Source of the DNA: a bacterium | Lineage (GTDB): Bacteria; Hydrothermota; UBA3072; B12-G15 | DNA: 18,175 bases | NCBI GenBank assembly: GCA_003646055.1 | Contig: QNDZ01000011.1 | Coordinates: 1-18,175, forward strand | Direction: 5' to 3' | Part shown: in pieces, positions 1-7,571 of the stretch | Position numbering within the stretch: the stretch's first letter is position 1 | How the letters are laid out: every line of letters starts with the position of its first letter | The notes under the pieces: model-generated | What the model saw: only the letters and a program-made list of their open reading frames with translations | What the model was told of the DNA's origin: nothing | Database searches by the model: none | Program-made: the position numbers and the translations under genes

Positions 1-1598
1 ACATTCTCTGATAGGCTGTTTATCTCCTGGGCAATAACACTGAACCCCTTGCCCTTTTCTCCAACCCTCTGTGCCTCAATGCTTGCGTTCAGGGCAAGTA
101 GACCTGTATCATCGGCGAGTTCGTTGATTGAGACAATGATTTCACTGAAGAACTGGGATTTTTTCTTTAAGGTTGTGGTAATATCCTTTAGATTATCAAA
201 GAAGTCTCTAATCTGGGTTAAAATTTCTCTCTGCTGGTCAATGCCCTGTGCTTTCTCAGTAGTTCCAGAATGGAGCCTATCTATTTTCCGGGACAAGGTA
301 TCTGTCTCATCCGATATTTCACTAAGAATTGAGTATAGCCTTTCAATTTCCTCTCCAACACTATTCAATTCACCGAGTATTCTCTTCATATTTTCTGATA
401 TTGATTTTGCCTCTTCTACATTATTGGAGGCAATATTGAGGGCTGTATCCACCCTTCCCCTTATCTCCTTTGAACCTGTGTTGAGACGGTCAATTGAATC
501 AACAATTGGTGCAAGGTCAAGATATATCTTTAAACTGTTTGAAAGTTGCCTTGCAAAGAACTCTGCCATCCTTGCATCATACTTTGTAAAGGCATTTGGG
601 ATTCTGTGTTCAAAGTCCAGAACCCCGATGGGTTTACCCTGAAAATAGATGGGGGTACACATTTCAGACTTCACATCCTTATTCAGAACAATAACATCCG
701 GTTCTTTTTCAACATCGTCAACAATAATTGTTTTCTTTTCCATTATTGCCCTTGAAACTACACCCTTGCCAAGTGGAGTCACAAAATCTGATACAAACCC
801 TCGTGAGGTTGAATAGATCAGTCTCACATGTTCTTCCTCAAGTGCAGCAAAATTCACATTTGTCCAGTCAATAAATCTCTTTGAGTTTTTCAGAACAAGA
901 TGGATGGTATCCTTCACAGAAAGGGACTTCATCTCCTCCTGTATCTCAAAGAGTATCTTCAGGCGTTTTGCCTCAATGGACATACTGAATATATAGGCAA
1001 GTCCTGCAATGATTGGCACAAGGGAGATTAGATAAACCAAAAATGGAATTAAGCCAAGGTGGTATGACCTGTAGAACATATAAAGTATAATTGAAGAGAC
1101 AGATATATATAGTAATTCATAACCAAGGAGATAAATAAATTCACCAGGCCTCATACTACGCTGAACAAGTTCTGGTGTATAAAAAACAATCAATACAAGT
1201 ATAAAATAAATCAAATGGGCTGTGAAGTAGTTTGATAGGGTAACACCAGTATGAAACCTGACAAGATAATTCACTATCAATCCAACACTACCAAATGCAG
1301 TTGAATTGATAACCGCAGTTTCAATATTTCTGGTTCTTATAATGTCTGCCAGAAGGATGGTAACCAATGAAATAACACCTCCCCAGAATCCTCCGCTCAA
1401 TATAAAAATCATTATTACAAGCGATGGTGTGGGAGTTAAATAGGTGAATTTCAATAATGGAAGGGGTTTAAGCCTGAAGAACAAAAGGGCAAAAACAGGG
1501 AATAAAACTATTGGATTGGGTGGAGTAAACTTCCCCAGAAGGGGAAGAAGAAGGGATAAAAAAATTATCGGATATAGAAAAACAAAGACCTTTCTCAT
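1..1598 (-). CDS. Membrane-anchored GAF / methyl-accepting chemotaxis-type signalling protein (C-terminus off window)
   Basis: The frame is open from ATG at 1598 to the window edge, giving 532 residues. Residues 1-205 are strongly hydrophobic with about six or seven membrane segments (for example around 4-22, 58-87, 126-141, 154-176 and 182-204) and little between them outside the membrane. Residues 220-357 resemble a GAF sensor domain, with the typical [10 protein letters not shown] strand near 321-330. Residues 360-532 are coiled-coil-like and lead into the chemoreceptor hairpin tip: [19 protein letters not shown] followed by VGEKGKGF near 493-519, matching the family pattern [20 protein letters not shown]. 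Q-to-D and N-to-G changes at the start of this motif are unusual. I see no HAMP domain and no periplasmic ligand domain. It probably relays an intracellular or membrane signal, perhaps to CheA/CheW; no chemotaxis gene is nearby. Ligand unknown. It has its own promoter right after yggS. Confidence 0.85.
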   Translation of the reverse strand, partial: MRKVFVFLYPIIFLSLLLPLLGKFTPPNPIVLFPVFALLFFRLKPLPLLKFTYLTPTPSLVIMIFILSGGFWGGVISLVTILLADIIRTRNIETAVINSTAFGSVGLIVNYLVRFHTGVTLSNYFTAHLIYFILVLIVFYTPELVQRSMRPGEFIYLLGYELLYISVSSIILYMFYRSYHLGLIPFLVYLISLVPIIAGLAYIFSMSIEAKRLKILFEIQEEMKSLSVKDTIHLVLKNSKRFIDWTNVNFAALEEEHVRLIYSTSRGFVSDFVTPLGKGVVSRAIMEKKTIIVDDVEKEPDVIVLNKDVKSEMCTPIYFQGKPIGVLDFEHRIPNAFTKYDARMAEFFARQLSNSLKIYLDLAPIVDSIDRLNTGSKEIRGRVDTALNIASNNVEEAKSISENMKRILGELNSVGEEIERLYSILSEISDETDTLSRKIDRLHSGTTEKAQGIDQQREILTQIRDFFDNLKDITTTLKKKSQFFSEIIVSINELADDTGLLALNASIEAQRVGEKGKGFSVIAQEINSLSEN

Positions 1599-1604
1599 AA
1601 CTTC

Positions 1605-1632
1605 ATTATATAGGCTATGTGATTGAAGTCAA
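1605..1632 (-). promoter_or_regulatory. Promoter of the GAF/MCP-like gene, leaderless arrangement
   Basis: On the minus strand a -35 TTGACT (1632-1627), a 16-base spacer and a perfect -10 TATAAT (1610-1605) are followed by six bases and then the ATG at 1598. The expected transcription start falls on or next to the A of the ATG, and no Shine-Dalgarno sequence is present, so the message is probably leaderless. The -35 lies 15 bases past the yggS stop codon. Confidence 0.75.
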
Positions 1633-1647
1633 GGAAAGCTGAAGGAG

Positions 1648-2310
1648 TCAGTATGGCCTTTTCCCAAATATAGCAGTGCCTATACGCACCATGTTTGCAC
1701 CTTCCTCCACTGCAATTAGGAAAGAGTCTGACATCCCCATGGAGAGTATTTCCATGTCTGCATTCTTTATACCCATATCCCTTATTCTGTCAAAGAGTTT
1801 CTTTGTCTCCCTGAATAGAGGCCTGAGCTTTTCTGGATTATCTACAAAGGGACCCATTGTCATAAGTCCTTTTATCTTGATATAACTGAAACGTTCTGAT
1901 ACCTCTTTAACAAAAGGAATAACATCCTCTGGAAGGACCCCTGCCTTCTGTGGTTCTCTTGCAATATTCACCTCAATGAGCACCTCTATTATTTTGTCCA
2001 CTCTTGAGAACCTCTTCTCAAGTTCCTCTGCAAGTTTAAGATTATCCAGTGTCTGTATCATTTCCACCACACCAACAATCTTCTTCACCTTGTTCCTCTG
2101 GAGGTGGCCGATAAAGTGCCATTCAACCCTGTTACCAATCTTTTCATACTTGGTAAGAAGTTCCTGTACATAGTTTTCACCGAATATATCAATACCTGCC
2201 TGATGTGCCTCAAGTATTTCCTCTGGTGTCCTTGATTTGGAGGCTGCAACAAGGATGACACCTTCAGGCAGCAGTGATTTAATCCTCTCTACATTCTCCT
2301 TGATACCCAT
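1648..2310 (-). CDS. yggS: YggS/PROSC-family pyridoxal phosphate homeostasis protein
   Basis: This 220-residue protein has the usual length and motif order of the YggS/PLPBP family, a cytoplasmic single-domain alanine-racemase-type barrel that binds PLP and buffers the free cofactor, with no known catalysis. Visible marks are the PLP lysine in VAASKSR (Lys25), FGENYVQE (43-50), HFIGHLQRNK (65-74), GLMTMGP (148-154), LSMGMSDSF (189-197) and the phosphate-binding end VRIGTAIFG (208-216). The ATG overlaps the stop codon of the upstream exported protein gene as TGATG, so the two are probably translationally coupled. The window also encodes PdxA of de novo PLP synthesis, about 10 kb away in another operon. 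No key residue appears to be missing. Confidence 0.95.
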   Translation of the reverse strand: MGIKENVERIKSLLPEGVILVAASKSRTPEEILEAHQAGIDIFGENYVQELLTKYEKIGNRVEWHFIGHLQRNKVKKIVGVVEMIQTLDNLKLAEELEKRFSRVDKIIEVLIEVNIAREPQKAGVLPEDVIPFVKEVSERFSYIKIKGLMTMGPFVDNPEKLRPLFRETKKLFDRIRDMGIKNADMEILSMGMSDSFLIAVEEGANMVRIGTAIFGKRPY

Positions 2311-3023
2311 CAGAACCTGAATCCTGCTCCAAAGAAAAAGAGTCCTTCTGGTGAGCGGATAGGACCTGTGTTCACAAGGTTATATTTAACAAATGCATAG
2401 ATTACCCTGTTCTTTCTTAAAGCAAATACCTTCATCCAGGGAATAACCTTCATGTAAGTTATGGCTGGTTTATCATTGCTCATGGTGAACTCAAAGTCAA
2501 AGCCAGCATGGAAGTGTTTCTTAAAAGGTATCCCTGCCACAAGATTGAACCTGTGTCTATAAAATGGTCTTGAATTTAGCCAGTCCACAAATATACCCTG
2601 AGGATAAAACCCATAGGTGAACCTGTAAAATGGCCTTGAGAACTCAAGATACAGGGTTTTTACATTGGAGACCTGATAAAACTCCCCATTGAAGACCACC
2701 TTTCCTTCATTCAGGTTCCTGTCAATGAGATGTCTGCAATAGTGGTCAATATAGACATTGAAGTACTGGTGCCAGAAGAACCTTATCCCGAACACAATGC
2801 TATATGTAGCATACATGGGGTCAAGGATAACCTTTCCCTGTTGTTCTGCCATCTCAAGAAGGGTGGAGTACTTAACATAGAACTCCGCCCCCCTTTCAAA
2901 CAGAAAAACAGATGTGGAGAGAAAGACATCAGAGTTGTAAAGGGTATCTCCACCTGAAAACAATCCATAGTATATCTCCCCCTCAGCATACAGGGGGAAG
3001 GTGAAGGCAAGGATTATGAGCAT
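2310..3023 (-). CDS. Exported protein of unknown function, probable small outer-membrane beta barrel
   Basis: I do not recognise this family. With the ATG at 3023 it has 237 residues. It begins with a short hydrophobic stretch ending LYAEG, likely a signal peptide cleaved after the Ala near residue 14. The rest alternates aromatic and polar residues (many Tyr, Phe and Arg in strands such as RFTYGFYPQGIF) and ends in GAGFRF, an aromatic C-terminus like that of beta-barrel outer-membrane proteins. A GTG at 3041 is an alternative start: it would add MVYLRF and supply the basic residue otherwise missing from the signal peptide, but it has no ribosome binding site and lies inside the promoter spacer region. 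The ATG sits six bases after a -10 element, matching two other genes here. The gene is co-translated with yggS; the functional link is unknown. Confidence 0.75.
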   Translation of the reverse strand: MLIILAFTFPLYAEGEIYYGLFSGGDTLYNSDVFLSTSVFLFERGAEFYVKYSTLLEMAEQQGKVILDPMYATYSIVFGIRFFWHQYFNVYIDHYCRHLIDRNLNEGKVVFNGEFYQVSNVKTLYLEFSRPFYRFTYGFYPQGIFVDWLNSRPFYRHRFNLVAGIPFKKHFHAGFDFEFTMSNDKPAITYMKVIPWMKVFALRKNRVIYAFVKYNLVNTGPIRSPEGLFFFGAGFRF

Positions 3024-3029
3024 AAATCT

Positions 3030-3057
3030 AAGATAAACCACCTGTGTGTAAAGTCAA
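3030..3057 (-). promoter_or_regulatory. Promoter of the exported protein-yggS operon, leaderless arrangement
   Basis: On the minus strand TTGACT (3057-3052), a 16-base spacer and TATCTT (3035-3030) precede the ATG at 3023 by six bases. Spacing and hexamer positions are the same as in the promoter at 1605-1632. No Shine-Dalgarno sequence lies before the ATG, which fits a leaderless message. The -10 is a weaker match than TATAAT, so the call is less sure. Confidence 0.6.
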
Positions 3058-3114
3058 GATGAATAAAGAGACCCTGGCCGTATCCATCATCGCACAAAAA
3101 AACACCCAGAAGTC

Positions 3115-3142
3115 TTGACAAATACTATATATTGTATATACT
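3115..3142 (+). promoter_or_regulatory. nrdJ promoter
   Basis: A perfect -35 TTGACA (3115-3120), a 16-base spacer and -10 TATACT (3137-3142) predict a start of transcription near 3149, about 35 bases before the nrdJ start codon. The first NrdR box fills most of the spacer and touches the -10, and the second lies just downstream of the expected start point, an arrangement suited to repression. Confidence 0.8.
3122..3137 (+). promoter_or_regulatory. NrdR box 1
   Basis: ATACTATATATTGTAT agrees at 14 of 16 positions with the NrdR consensus acaCwAtATaTwGtgt. It covers the spacer and the first base of the -10 of the nrdJ promoter. Together with box 2 it forms a perfect 12-base inverted repeat (3123-3134 against 3157-3168). 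NrdR is the zinc-finger/ATP-cone repressor of ribonucleotide reductase genes; its gene is not in the window. Confidence 0.85.
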
Positions 3143-3153
3143 CATTCCACAAA

Positions 3154-3169
3154 ACACAATATATAGTAG
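3154..3169 (+). promoter_or_regulatory. NrdR box 2
   Basis: ACACAATATATAGTAG agrees at 14 of 16 positions with the NrdR consensus. It begins 32 bp after box 1, about three helical turns, which is the usual spacing of paired NrdR boxes and puts both on one face of the DNA. It lies just after the predicted transcription start and ends directly before the ribosome binding site. Confidence 0.85.
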
Positions 3170-3170
3170 A

Positions 3171-3178
3171 AAGGAGGT
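3171..3178 (+). promoter_or_regulatory. nrdJ ribosome binding site (decides the TTG start)
   Basis: AAGGAGGT is a near-perfect Shine-Dalgarno sequence. It stands five bases before the TTG at 3184 and eleven before the GTG at 3190, so TTG is the better start. It also rules out a start further upstream, inside the promoter and NrdR boxes. Confidence 0.8.
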
Positions 3179-3183
3179 CAGAG

Positions 3184-5313
3184 TTGGGCGTGATAAAAAG
3201 TGTAAGAAAAAGGGATGGAAGGGTTGTTTCCTACGACAGGGAGAAGATTGCTGTTGCAATCTTTAAGGCACTCCAGTCCACAGGTGAAGGCACAAAGGAA
3301 AAGGCTGATGAACTTGCATTAAAGGTTGAGGAAGAAATCATAAAGAAGTATGGACAGGAGATGCCTGATGTTGAAGGAATTCAGGACCTTGTTGAGAAGG
3401 TTCTGATTGATTCAGACCTTGTTGAAACAGCGAGGGCTTATATCCTTTACAGAAAGGAAAGGGCAGAGATAAGGAAGGCAAAAGAGGTTCTTACAGGGGT
3501 GAAGGACGAGTTAAAACTTTCTTTAAATGCTTTAAAGGTGCTTGAGAGGAGGTATTTAAGGAAGGATGAGTATGGCAGACCCGTTGAAACTCCCCTTGAG
3601 ATGTTTGAAAGGGTTGCAAGGAACATTGCAGAGGCAGAGAAGAATTACGGGAAAGACCCTGAAGAGGCGCATATTAAGTTTTTTGAACTCATGACCTCTT
3701 TAAAATTTTTGCCCAACTCTCCTACCCTTATGAATGCAGGGACTGAACTCCAGCAACTTGCAGCATGCTTTGTTCTCCCTGTTGGTGACTCAATAGAGGA
3801 AATATTTGATGCAGTGAAATACACTGCACTTATACATAAAACCGGTGGAGGTACTGGATTTTCCTTTACCCATTTAAGGCCTAAGAACGATGTGGTTAAA
3901 AGCACAGGCGGGATTGCCTCTGGACCACTCTCTTTTATGAGGGTGTTTGATGTTGCCACTGATATTATAAAGCAGGGTGGTAAGAGAAGAGGAGCAAACA
4001 TGGGTATTCTCAGGTATGACCACCCTGATATTTTTGACTTTATCACGGCAAAGAGCACAGAAGGCATACTGAGTAACTTCAATATATCGGTAGCAATCAC
4101 TGAAGAATTTATGAAGGCGGTTGAGAACGACGAAGAGATAGATCTGATAAATCCCAGGGATGGTAAACCTGTCAGGAGGGTGAAGGCAAGGGTTATCTTT
4201 GACCTGCTTGTTTATAATGCCTGGAAATCAGGTGACCCTGGAATAATATTTGTGGATAGACTTGACAGGGACAATCCAACCCCACACATCGGGCATATTG
4301 AATCCACCAACCCCTGTGGTGAGCAACCGCTACTACCATATGAGGCTTGCAACCTTGGTTCAATAAACCTTTCAAAGTTTGTTAAGGATGGTAAGATAGA
4401 TTATGAACACCTGAAGGAGGTTGTTTACACTGCGGTTCACTTCCTTGATAATGTGATTGATATGTCCAGATATCCACTTGAACAGATTGACAGAATGGTG
4501 CGGGGAAATAGAAAGATTGGGCTTGGGGTTATGGGATTTGCTGATATGCTTATACAACTGGGAATACCTTACAATAGTGATGAGGCACTCCAGAAGGCTG
4601 AAGAGATTATGAGTTTTATCTCAAAAACTGCAAAGGAGAAGTCAAGACAACTTGCTGAGGAACGTGGAGCATTCCCAAATTTCAAGGGCTCTGTATTTGA
4701 CCAGAGAGGAGAACCACCAATCAGGAACGCAACCCTCACAACAATAGCTCCAACCGGAACAATAAGTATCATTGGTGGATGTTCAAGTGGTATTGAGCCA
4801 TTATTTGCCGTGGTTTACATCAGGAATGTTATGGAGGGAACTGAACTCCTTGAAGTAAATCCATACTTTGAGAGGATTGCAAAGGAGCAGGGATTTTATT
4901 CAGAGGAACTGATGAGGGAGGTGGCAAGAACAGGTAGTGTTCAGCATGTGAGGGGTATACCAGAGAAGGTGAAGAGGCTCTTTGTCACAGCCCATGATAT
5001 ACATCCTGAATGGCATGTGAGGATGCAGGCTGCATTCCAGAAGTATGTTGATAATGCAGTGTCAAAAACAGTAAATCTTCCTTACCATGCCACACCCAGA
5101 GATGTTGAGATGATTTACATGCTGGGATATAAACTTGGTGTGAAGGGCATTACTGTTTACAGGGATGGGAGTAAGTCAGAGCAGGTGATATATATAGGGG
5201 ATTCAAGGAACAGGACAGAGACCACTCCACCATCAGTGAATCTGAATCTGGGGAATGGGTTTCTCAATGTTGATTCGGAATACTCCGGTGGGTGTGAAAC
5301 CTGTACAATATAA
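3184..5313 (+). CDS. nrdJ: Adenosylcobalamin-dependent (class II) ribonucleoside-diphosphate reductase
   Basis: The 709-residue enzyme reduces ribonucleotides to deoxyribonucleotides using a B12-derived radical, with or without oxygen. Residues 3-95 form an ATP-cone regulatory domain (KRDGRVV and related positions). The 10-stranded barrel follows, with [12 protein letters not shown], the redox cysteine in LAACFVLP (Cys195), GGGTGFSF, and the active-site [18 protein letters not shown] (Asn376, thiyl Cys378, Glu380, Cys389). APTGTIS is also present. The C-terminus ends GGCETCTI, with Cys704 and Cys707 as the likely thiol shuttle. The C-terminal CxxC, the form of the active-site motif and the absence of an adjacent nrdB favour class II over class I. 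The start is TTG at 3184, set by the ribosome binding site; the frame stays open upstream to 3115, but those codons are promoter and operator. I see no cobalamin riboswitch. It stands alone, convergent with the next gene, seven bases apart. Confidence 0.95.
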   Translation: MGVIKSVRKRDGRVVSYDREKIAVAIFKALQSTGEGTKEKADELALKVEEEIIKKYGQEMPDVEGIQDLVEKVLIDSDLVETARAYILYRKERAEIRKAKEVLTGVKDELKLSLNALKVLERRYLRKDEYGRPVETPLEMFERVARNIAEAEKNYGKDPEEAHIKFFELMTSLKFLPNSPTLMNAGTELQQLAACFVLPVGDSIEEIFDAVKYTALIHKTGGGTGFSFTHLRPKNDVVKSTGGIASGPLSFMRVFDVATDIIKQGGKRRGANMGILRYDHPDIFDFITAKSTEGILSNFNISVAITEEFMKAVENDEEIDLINPRDGKPVRRVKARVIFDLLVYNAWKSGDPGIIFVDRLDRDNPTPHIGHIESTNPCGEQPLLPYEACNLGSINLSKFVKDGKIDYEHLKEVVYTAVHFLDNVIDMSRYPLEQIDRMVRGNRKIGLGVMGFADMLIQLGIPYNSDEALQKAEEIMSFISKTAKEKSRQLAEERGAFPNFKGSVFDQRGEPPIRNATLTTIAPTGTISIIGGCSSGIEPLFAVVYIRNVMEGTELLEVNPYFERIAKEQGFYSEELMREVARTGSVQHVRGIPEKVKRLFVTAHDIHPEWHVRMQAAFQKYVDNAVSKTVNLPYHATPRDVEMIYMLGYKLGVKGITVYRDGSKSEQVIYIGDSRNRTETTPPSVNLNLGNGFLNVDSEYSGGCETCTI

Positions 5314-5320
5314 AGGAATT

Positions 5321-6610
5321 TTACTCCTCGGCAGTGGATAACAACAATCGTCTCAAAACCTCTGCAAAGGAGAGGGTGGATACTATTAGAAAGGCATGGG
5401 GAATGAGGTTGAAGATACCACCAAGCATAAAGAGAAAAAGCCTCACATCCCTTTTTGCAGGTATCTCTTTTGACCTGTTCAATGGTTTTCTGAAAAGGGC
5501 TTCATACCTTGTTTCTGTATAACTCACACTGAGTGAGCCAGCAAGGGCAATCATTGCAAGTGGCCAGATAATCCAGCCAAACTGATGGTATGTTCCCCAT
5601 GCCATCCCTGTAATCACTGCAGCATCAGCCCATCTGTCAAGCACAGAATCAAGCCAAGCCCCATATGCTGATGATAGTCCCTTTAACCTGGCTATCTCTC
5701 CATCACATCCATCTACAATGGAAGAAATCTGTATGAGGAGGCCACCCATAATCGAACTCCATCTTCTTCCAAGACCAAAGAAAACCGCTGAAGCAAGGGC
5801 TATTACAAATGAAATAAGTGTAATCTGATTTGGTGTAATTCGGGTTTTTACAAGGTGTTGAGAGAGCCAGGAGGATATCCTTCTGTTCAGGGTTTTTGAT
5901 ATTATTCCATCCCTTGCCTTTATTATTTCTCTTTCTTTTATAATCCTCTTCAGGTTTTCAAAATCCTCCGGTGTATCCACATCATACCAGAGTGCACCAT
6001 TTATATCATAGACAGGCAGGGGGTTTTTCGCTATCCACAATCTCTTTACATCGTTCCAGGTCTCAGCACCATCTTTAATTGAATTTTTTATGAATGGAAA
6101 AATTGAGGGTGAAAGGAGGAAGATACCTGTATCAACAGCATCAAATTCCTTTAATCCCTTCCCAATCTCCACCACCCTCCCTTTTTCAAACCTCACCTTT
6201 GTGGCTTCATCAACATCCACATACCTTGGATTTGAATCCACCACCATCATGAAATCAGCCCTGATCCTAACAAGTGGTCTGAGAGGGGACAACTGGTAGT
6301 AATGGTCACCCATAACAAGGAGGAACGGCCTTTTCAGAAATTTTTCACCAGCGATAACGGAATAGGCATTTCCCTTCTTCCAATCAGGATTGTATACTGT
6401 GAAAACATTCCTGTATCCCTTTTCTTTTATGAACCTCTCAATATCCTGGTGTTTATAACCGGTAACAATGTATATATTCTTAATTCCCAATGCATTAAGT
6501 GCGTTGATATGGTGTTCAAGGAGTGTTATTCCATTGATTGTCAGGAGGATTTTGGGTCTGGAAGAACCCATCCTTGTTCCATCACCTGCTGCAAGGATTA
6601 ATGCATCCAT
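5321..6610 (-). CDS. Bifunctional inositol-1-phosphate cytidylyltransferase / di-myo-inositol-1,3'-phosphate-1'-phosphate synthase (IPCT/DIPPS)
   Basis: This 429-residue fusion makes CDP-inositol and joins it to inositol-1-phosphate, giving phosphorylated di-myo-inositol phosphate, the precursor of a heat-protective solute. Residues 1-225 are a nucleotidyltransferase: LILAAGDGTRMG (4-15), MGDHYY (100-105), ATKVRFEKGRVVEIGKGLKE (136-155) and DVDTPEDF. Residues 235-425 are a membrane CDP-alcohol phosphotransferase with the full signature: Asp300, Asp303, Gly304, Ala307, Arg308, Gly317, Asp321, Asp325. KINRKIS-like, TPNQITLISF and IPAKRD segments agree, from memory, with the Archaeoglobus fulgidus IPCT/DIPPS, and length is about the same. 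AAGGAGGT (6615-6622 on the complementary strand) stands four bases before the ATG. Inositol-1-phosphate synthase and the final phosphatase are not in the window. A different CDP-linked inositol or polyol lipid synthase is the main alternative. Confidence 0.85.
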   Translation of the reverse strand: MDALILAAGDGTRMGSSRPKILLTINGITLLEHHINALNALGIKNIYIVTGYKHQDIERFIKEKGYRNVFTVYNPDWKKGNAYSVIAGEKFLKRPFLLVMGDHYYQLSPLRPLVRIRADFMMVVDSNPRYVDVDEATKVRFEKGRVVEIGKGLKEFDAVDTGIFLLSPSIFPFIKNSIKDGAETWNDVKRLWIAKNPLPVYDINGALWYDVDTPEDFENLKRIIKEREIIKARDGIISKTLNRRISSWLSQHLVKTRITPNQITLISFVIALASAVFFGLGRRWSSIMGGLLIQISSIVDGCDGEIARLKGLSSAYGAWLDSVLDRWADAAVITGMAWGTYHQFGWIIWPLAMIALAGSLSVSYTETRYEALFRKPLNRSKEIPAKRDVRLFLFMLGGIFNLIPHAFLIVSTLSFAEVLRRLLLSTAEE

Positions 6611-6653
6611 ACCAACCTCCTTAAATTGCTACAGACCAATGGGTTCCATGATA

Positions 6654-6681
6654 AATATATTATTCAGAATCCAGATGTCAA
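6654..6681 (-). promoter_or_regulatory. IPCT/DIPPS promoter
   Basis: On the minus strand TTGACA (6681-6676), a 16-base spacer and TATATT (6659-6654) predict transcription from about 6647, leaving a leader of about 37 bases with a strong ribosome binding site. Its -35 is 12 bases from the -35 of the divergent prenyltransferase gene. Confidence 0.7.
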
Positions 6682-6693
6682 GCCAGGCATCCC

Positions 6694-6721
6694 TTGACAT
6701 TCTTTTTTTCAGGGGTAAACT
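6694..6721 (+). promoter_or_regulatory. Promoter of the UbiA-GtrA pair, leaderless arrangement
   Basis: TTGACA (6694-6699), a 16-base spacer and TAAACT (6716-6721) end seven bases before the ATG at 6729. Transcription should begin at or one base before the A of the ATG, and no Shine-Dalgarno sequence is seen, so the message is probably leaderless. Confidence 0.7.
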
Positions 6722-6728
6722 CTCCTCT

Positions 6729-7571
6729 ATGGAATATGTGAGACTTTTACGGCCCAAACAATGGACAAAAAATCTACTTCTTTTTGCAGGTGCCCTTTTC
6801 TCTTTTTCCTTCCACCTTGATAGTCTCCTCAGGGTGCTCATAGGATTTATACTTTTCTGTGGTATCTCTGGCGCTGTTTATATCATTAATGATATTGCTG
6901 ATAGAGAAGTGGATAGATTGCACCCTACAAAGAAGGATAGGCCAATTGCTTCCGGTAGAGTAGGGGTAACACAGGCCCTTATTTTTGCTATACTGTTGAT
7001 ACTGGCTGTGTTTGTTACCAGTTTTCTCATAGACAGGGGTTTTTTCTGGATTGTGATAATTTATCTTGTGATAAACATTTTATACACTTTCTGGCTCAAG
7101 CATGTGGTTATCCTGGATATATTCGTTATTGCCTTTGGTTTTATCCTCAGGGCAGTTGCAGGGGTTGAGATTATAGATGTCCCTCTTTCTAAATGGTTCA
7201 TCCTCACAACGCTTTTCCTCTCCCTTTTCCTTGCAACATCAAAGAGGAGGCATGAATTACTTTACATTGAGGAGGAAAGAAGAAGGAAGGTGGTCAACCT
7301 CTACACCCCTAAACTACTGGATGTCTTCAATACAATATTCTCCACATCAACCATAGTGATGTTTGCCCTTTATATAATAACAGAACATCCAGAGTACTGG
7401 GTTTCCATGATATTTGTGATTTATGGAATTTTGAGGTATCTTTATCTTGTGTATGCAACAGGTGGGGGTGGAGAGCCTGAAAAGATTCTCATAAATGACC
7501 CCTATATTCTTACAGATGTTATTCTCTTTATCCTGAACATCGTTATTATTTATCTATGGAAAGGCGTATAA
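6729..7571 (+). CDS. UbiA-family polyprenyl-phosphate transferase, likely decaprenyl-phosphate phosphoribosyltransferase-like
   Basis: With the ATG at 6729 the protein has 280 residues and starts EYVRLLRPKQWTKN, the usual N-terminus of the DPPR-synthase branch of the UbiA superfamily. The first Asp-rich motif is NDIADREVD (Asn54, Asp55, Asp58, Asp62), followed by HPTKKDRPIASG; a second region is DIFVIAFGFILRAVAG (130-145), then SKRRHEL (171-177). About nine hydrophobic segments span the chain, so it is an integral membrane enzyme. The best-known relative transfers phosphoribose from PRPP to polyprenyl phosphate, the first step towards lipid-linked arabinofuranose. Substrate here is inference. 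The frame is open back to 6468, but that part overlaps the divergent gene and its promoter. The 3' end overlaps the GtrA-like gene by 16 bases. Confidence 0.8.
   Translation: MEYVRLLRPKQWTKNLLLFAGALFSFSFHLDSLLRVLIGFILFCGISGAVYIINDIADREVDRLHPTKKDRPIASGRVGVTQALIFAILLILAVFVTSFLIDRGFFWIVIIYLVINILYTFWLKHVVILDIFVIAFGFILRAVAGVEIIDVPLSKWFILTTLFLSLFLATSKRRHELLYIEEERRRKVVNLYTPKLLDVFNTIFSTSTIVMFALYIITEHPEYWVSMIFVIYGILRYLYLVYATGGGGEPEKILINDPYILTDVILFILNIVIIYLWKGV

Noticed and set aside
49..642. Long open frame on the plus strand at the left edge
   Set aside because: It is antisense to the GAF/MCP-like coding sequence, whose translation shows clear domain motifs; the plus-strand product has none.
1638..1652. 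Small hairpin (CTGA...TCAG) at the end of yggS
   Set aside because: The arms are only four bases and no T-run follows; it is better explained as the stop codon region before the next promoter.
3058..3114. Cobalamin riboswitch ahead of nrdJ
   Set aside because: The leader after the predicted transcription start is only about 35 bases and the upstream gap shows no B12-box-like sequence.
5305..5330. Bidirectional terminator between the convergent nrdJ and IPCT/DIPPS genes
   Set aside because: Only a four-base AGGA/TCCT pairing is visible, with no GC-rich stem; the stop codons are seven bases apart.
6468..6728. N-terminal extension of the UbiA-family protein back to an ATG at 6468
   Set aside because: The extension overlaps the divergent IPCT/DIPPS gene and both promoters, and the family N-terminus begins at the ATG at 6729.
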